NCBI GenBank assembly: GCA_001701065.1
Contig: DAAL01000146.1
Coordinates: 7,457-15,127 of the forward strand
DNA length: 7,671 bases
Direction: 5' to 3'
Source: Bacteroidales bacterium GP4
GTDB taxonomy: Bacteria; Bacteroidota; Bacteroidia; Bacteroidales; Muribaculaceae
Position numbers and translations under genes: made by a program. The notes below the pieces were generated by a model. That model was not told the DNA's origin. It did no database searches and worked only from the letters and a program-made list of their open reading frames with translations. The number at the start of each line of letters is the position of its first letter. The first letter of the stretch is position 1. This document shows, piece by piece, positions 7,400 to 7,671 of this stretch.

Positions 7400-7458
7400 A
7401 AACTTGGAAATGGGGGCACAGTCCTTCATCACAGATTGAAAGCCCCCTTTCCGGTTTT
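7400..7458 (+). terminator. long stem-loop after the third gene: terminator, attenuator or processing site
   Basis: GGGGGC (7412-7417) pairs with GCCCCC (7442-7447). Past one bulged U (7411), GGAAA (7406-7410) pairs with TTTCC (7448-7452), making 11 Watson-Crick pairs. Two G-U pairs (7404-7405 with 7453-7454) and, past a mismatch, three A-U pairs (7400-7402 with 7456-7458) extend the base. The loop can form TTCA/TGAA (7425-7428 with 7437-7440). It starts 24 nt after the stop at 7376 and ends 37 nt before the next ATG. The T-run after the G/C stem (TTTCCGGTTTT) is broken, so termination may be partial, letting the fourth gene be read at a lower level. The hairpin is clear; its function is inferred. 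Confidence 0.65.
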
Positions 7459-7495
7459 AAAGCTACATCTAATAAATATAGAATTACAAACATTT

Positions 7496-7671
7496 ATGAA
7501 GACTAAAATATTTTTATTAATGTCGCTGTTCATGGGCTTGGTGTTCACCGCTTGTAACGATGACGATGATTACTTCATCAACTCCACCCCTATACTCGAC
7601 GAATCGTCGGTAGTGACCGGTTCAGCCGATGTCACAGCCACTTCAGCTGCAGCCTTGGTGGTAACCACAGC
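7496..7671 (+). CDS. N-terminal part of a surface lipoprotein with an Fn3-like start, cut by the right edge
   Basis: Translation from the ATG at 7496 gives MKTKIFLLMSLFMGLVFTAC, a lipoprotein signal peptide with lipid-attachment Cys20. NDDDDY follows, a very acidic stretch that fits the Bacteroidota lipoprotein surface-export signal. The 58 complete codons remain open to the window edge. Residues ~31-58 (TPILDESS, then VVTGSADVTATSAAALVVTT) resemble the opening strands of fibronectin-type-III-like domains, often seen near the N-terminus of Bacteroidota surface lipoproteins. The position as fourth gene of the locus suggests a surface glycan-binding protein or an enzyme whose catalytic domain lies outside the window. 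The start is chosen because it gives a complete signal peptide; the leader is A/T-rich with no Shine-Dalgarno. The lipoprotein call is firm, the domain call tentative. Confidence 0.82.
   Translation, partial: MKTKIFLLMSLFMGLVFTACNDDDDYFINSTPILDESSVVTGSADVTATSAAALVVTT

Noticed and set aside
7384..7406. Near-matches to the -7 promoter consensus (TAACCTTG at 7384-7391, TAAACTTG at 7399-7406)
   Set aside because: Each has one mismatch in the TTTG core, and a promoter here would lie upstream of or within the strong hairpin.
1..7671. CRISPR array, tRNA, rRNA, integrase or insertion sequence
   Set aside because: No regularly spaced repeats, no cloverleaf or rRNA-like sequence noticed, and no transposase or integrase frame.

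Overview
The window looks like part of a polysaccharide/nutrient-uptake locus (PUL) from a member of the Bacteroidota, most likely order Bacteroidales. It holds a SusC-family TonB-dependent transporter followed 23 nt later by a SusD/RagB-family surface lipoprotein. Two further predicted surface lipoproteins follow on the same strand. Three features support the lineage: SusC/SusD pairs are characteristic of this phylum; the starts lack Shine-Dalgarno sequences and sit in A/T-rich leaders; and there are matches to the Bacteroides -7 promoter consensus TAnnTTTG. The lipoproteins also carry acidic residues right after the lipid-attachment cysteine, as in Bacteroidota surface-export signals. A gut family such as Muribaculaceae is a guess from general sequence character and cannot be proven here.

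Layout. Positions 1-366 are A/T-rich and contain no complete gene. They hold two divergent candidate -7 elements (80-87 on the minus strand, 260-267 on the plus strand) and possibly the first 17 codons of a minus-strand gene running off the left edge. A set of short repeats there could be regulatory. Positions 367-3588 encode the SusC-like transporter and 3612-5258 the SusD-like lipoprotein. Positions 5259-5420 are non-coding, with a nested stem-loop bracketed by an 8-bp direct repeat. Positions 5421-7376 encode a 651-residue multidomain lipoprotein in the position usually taken by SusE/SusF-type glycan-binding proteins. Positions 7377-7495 hold a long, strong stem-loop. A fourth lipoprotein begins at 7496 and is cut by the right edge.

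Working model. The SusD-like lid and the SusC-like barrel form the outer-membrane import complex, powered by TonB. The third and fourth lipoproteins probably sit on the cell surface and bind, or in the case of the unseen remainder of the fourth perhaps process, the substrate. No glycoside hydrolase, lyase, peptidase or regulator is visible, so the substrate cannot be named. The SusC-like protein lacks an N-terminal STN domain, which argues against control by a FecR-type anti-sigma/ECF sigma pair acting through it. The stem-loops between the later genes suggest that expression is stepped down or processed along one transcript.

I see no mobile element, CRISPR array, tRNA or rRNA. The system type (SusC/SusD PUL) is well known. 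The less familiar parts are the architecture of the third protein and the RNA-structure candidates at 391-413, 5299-5365 and 7400-7458.
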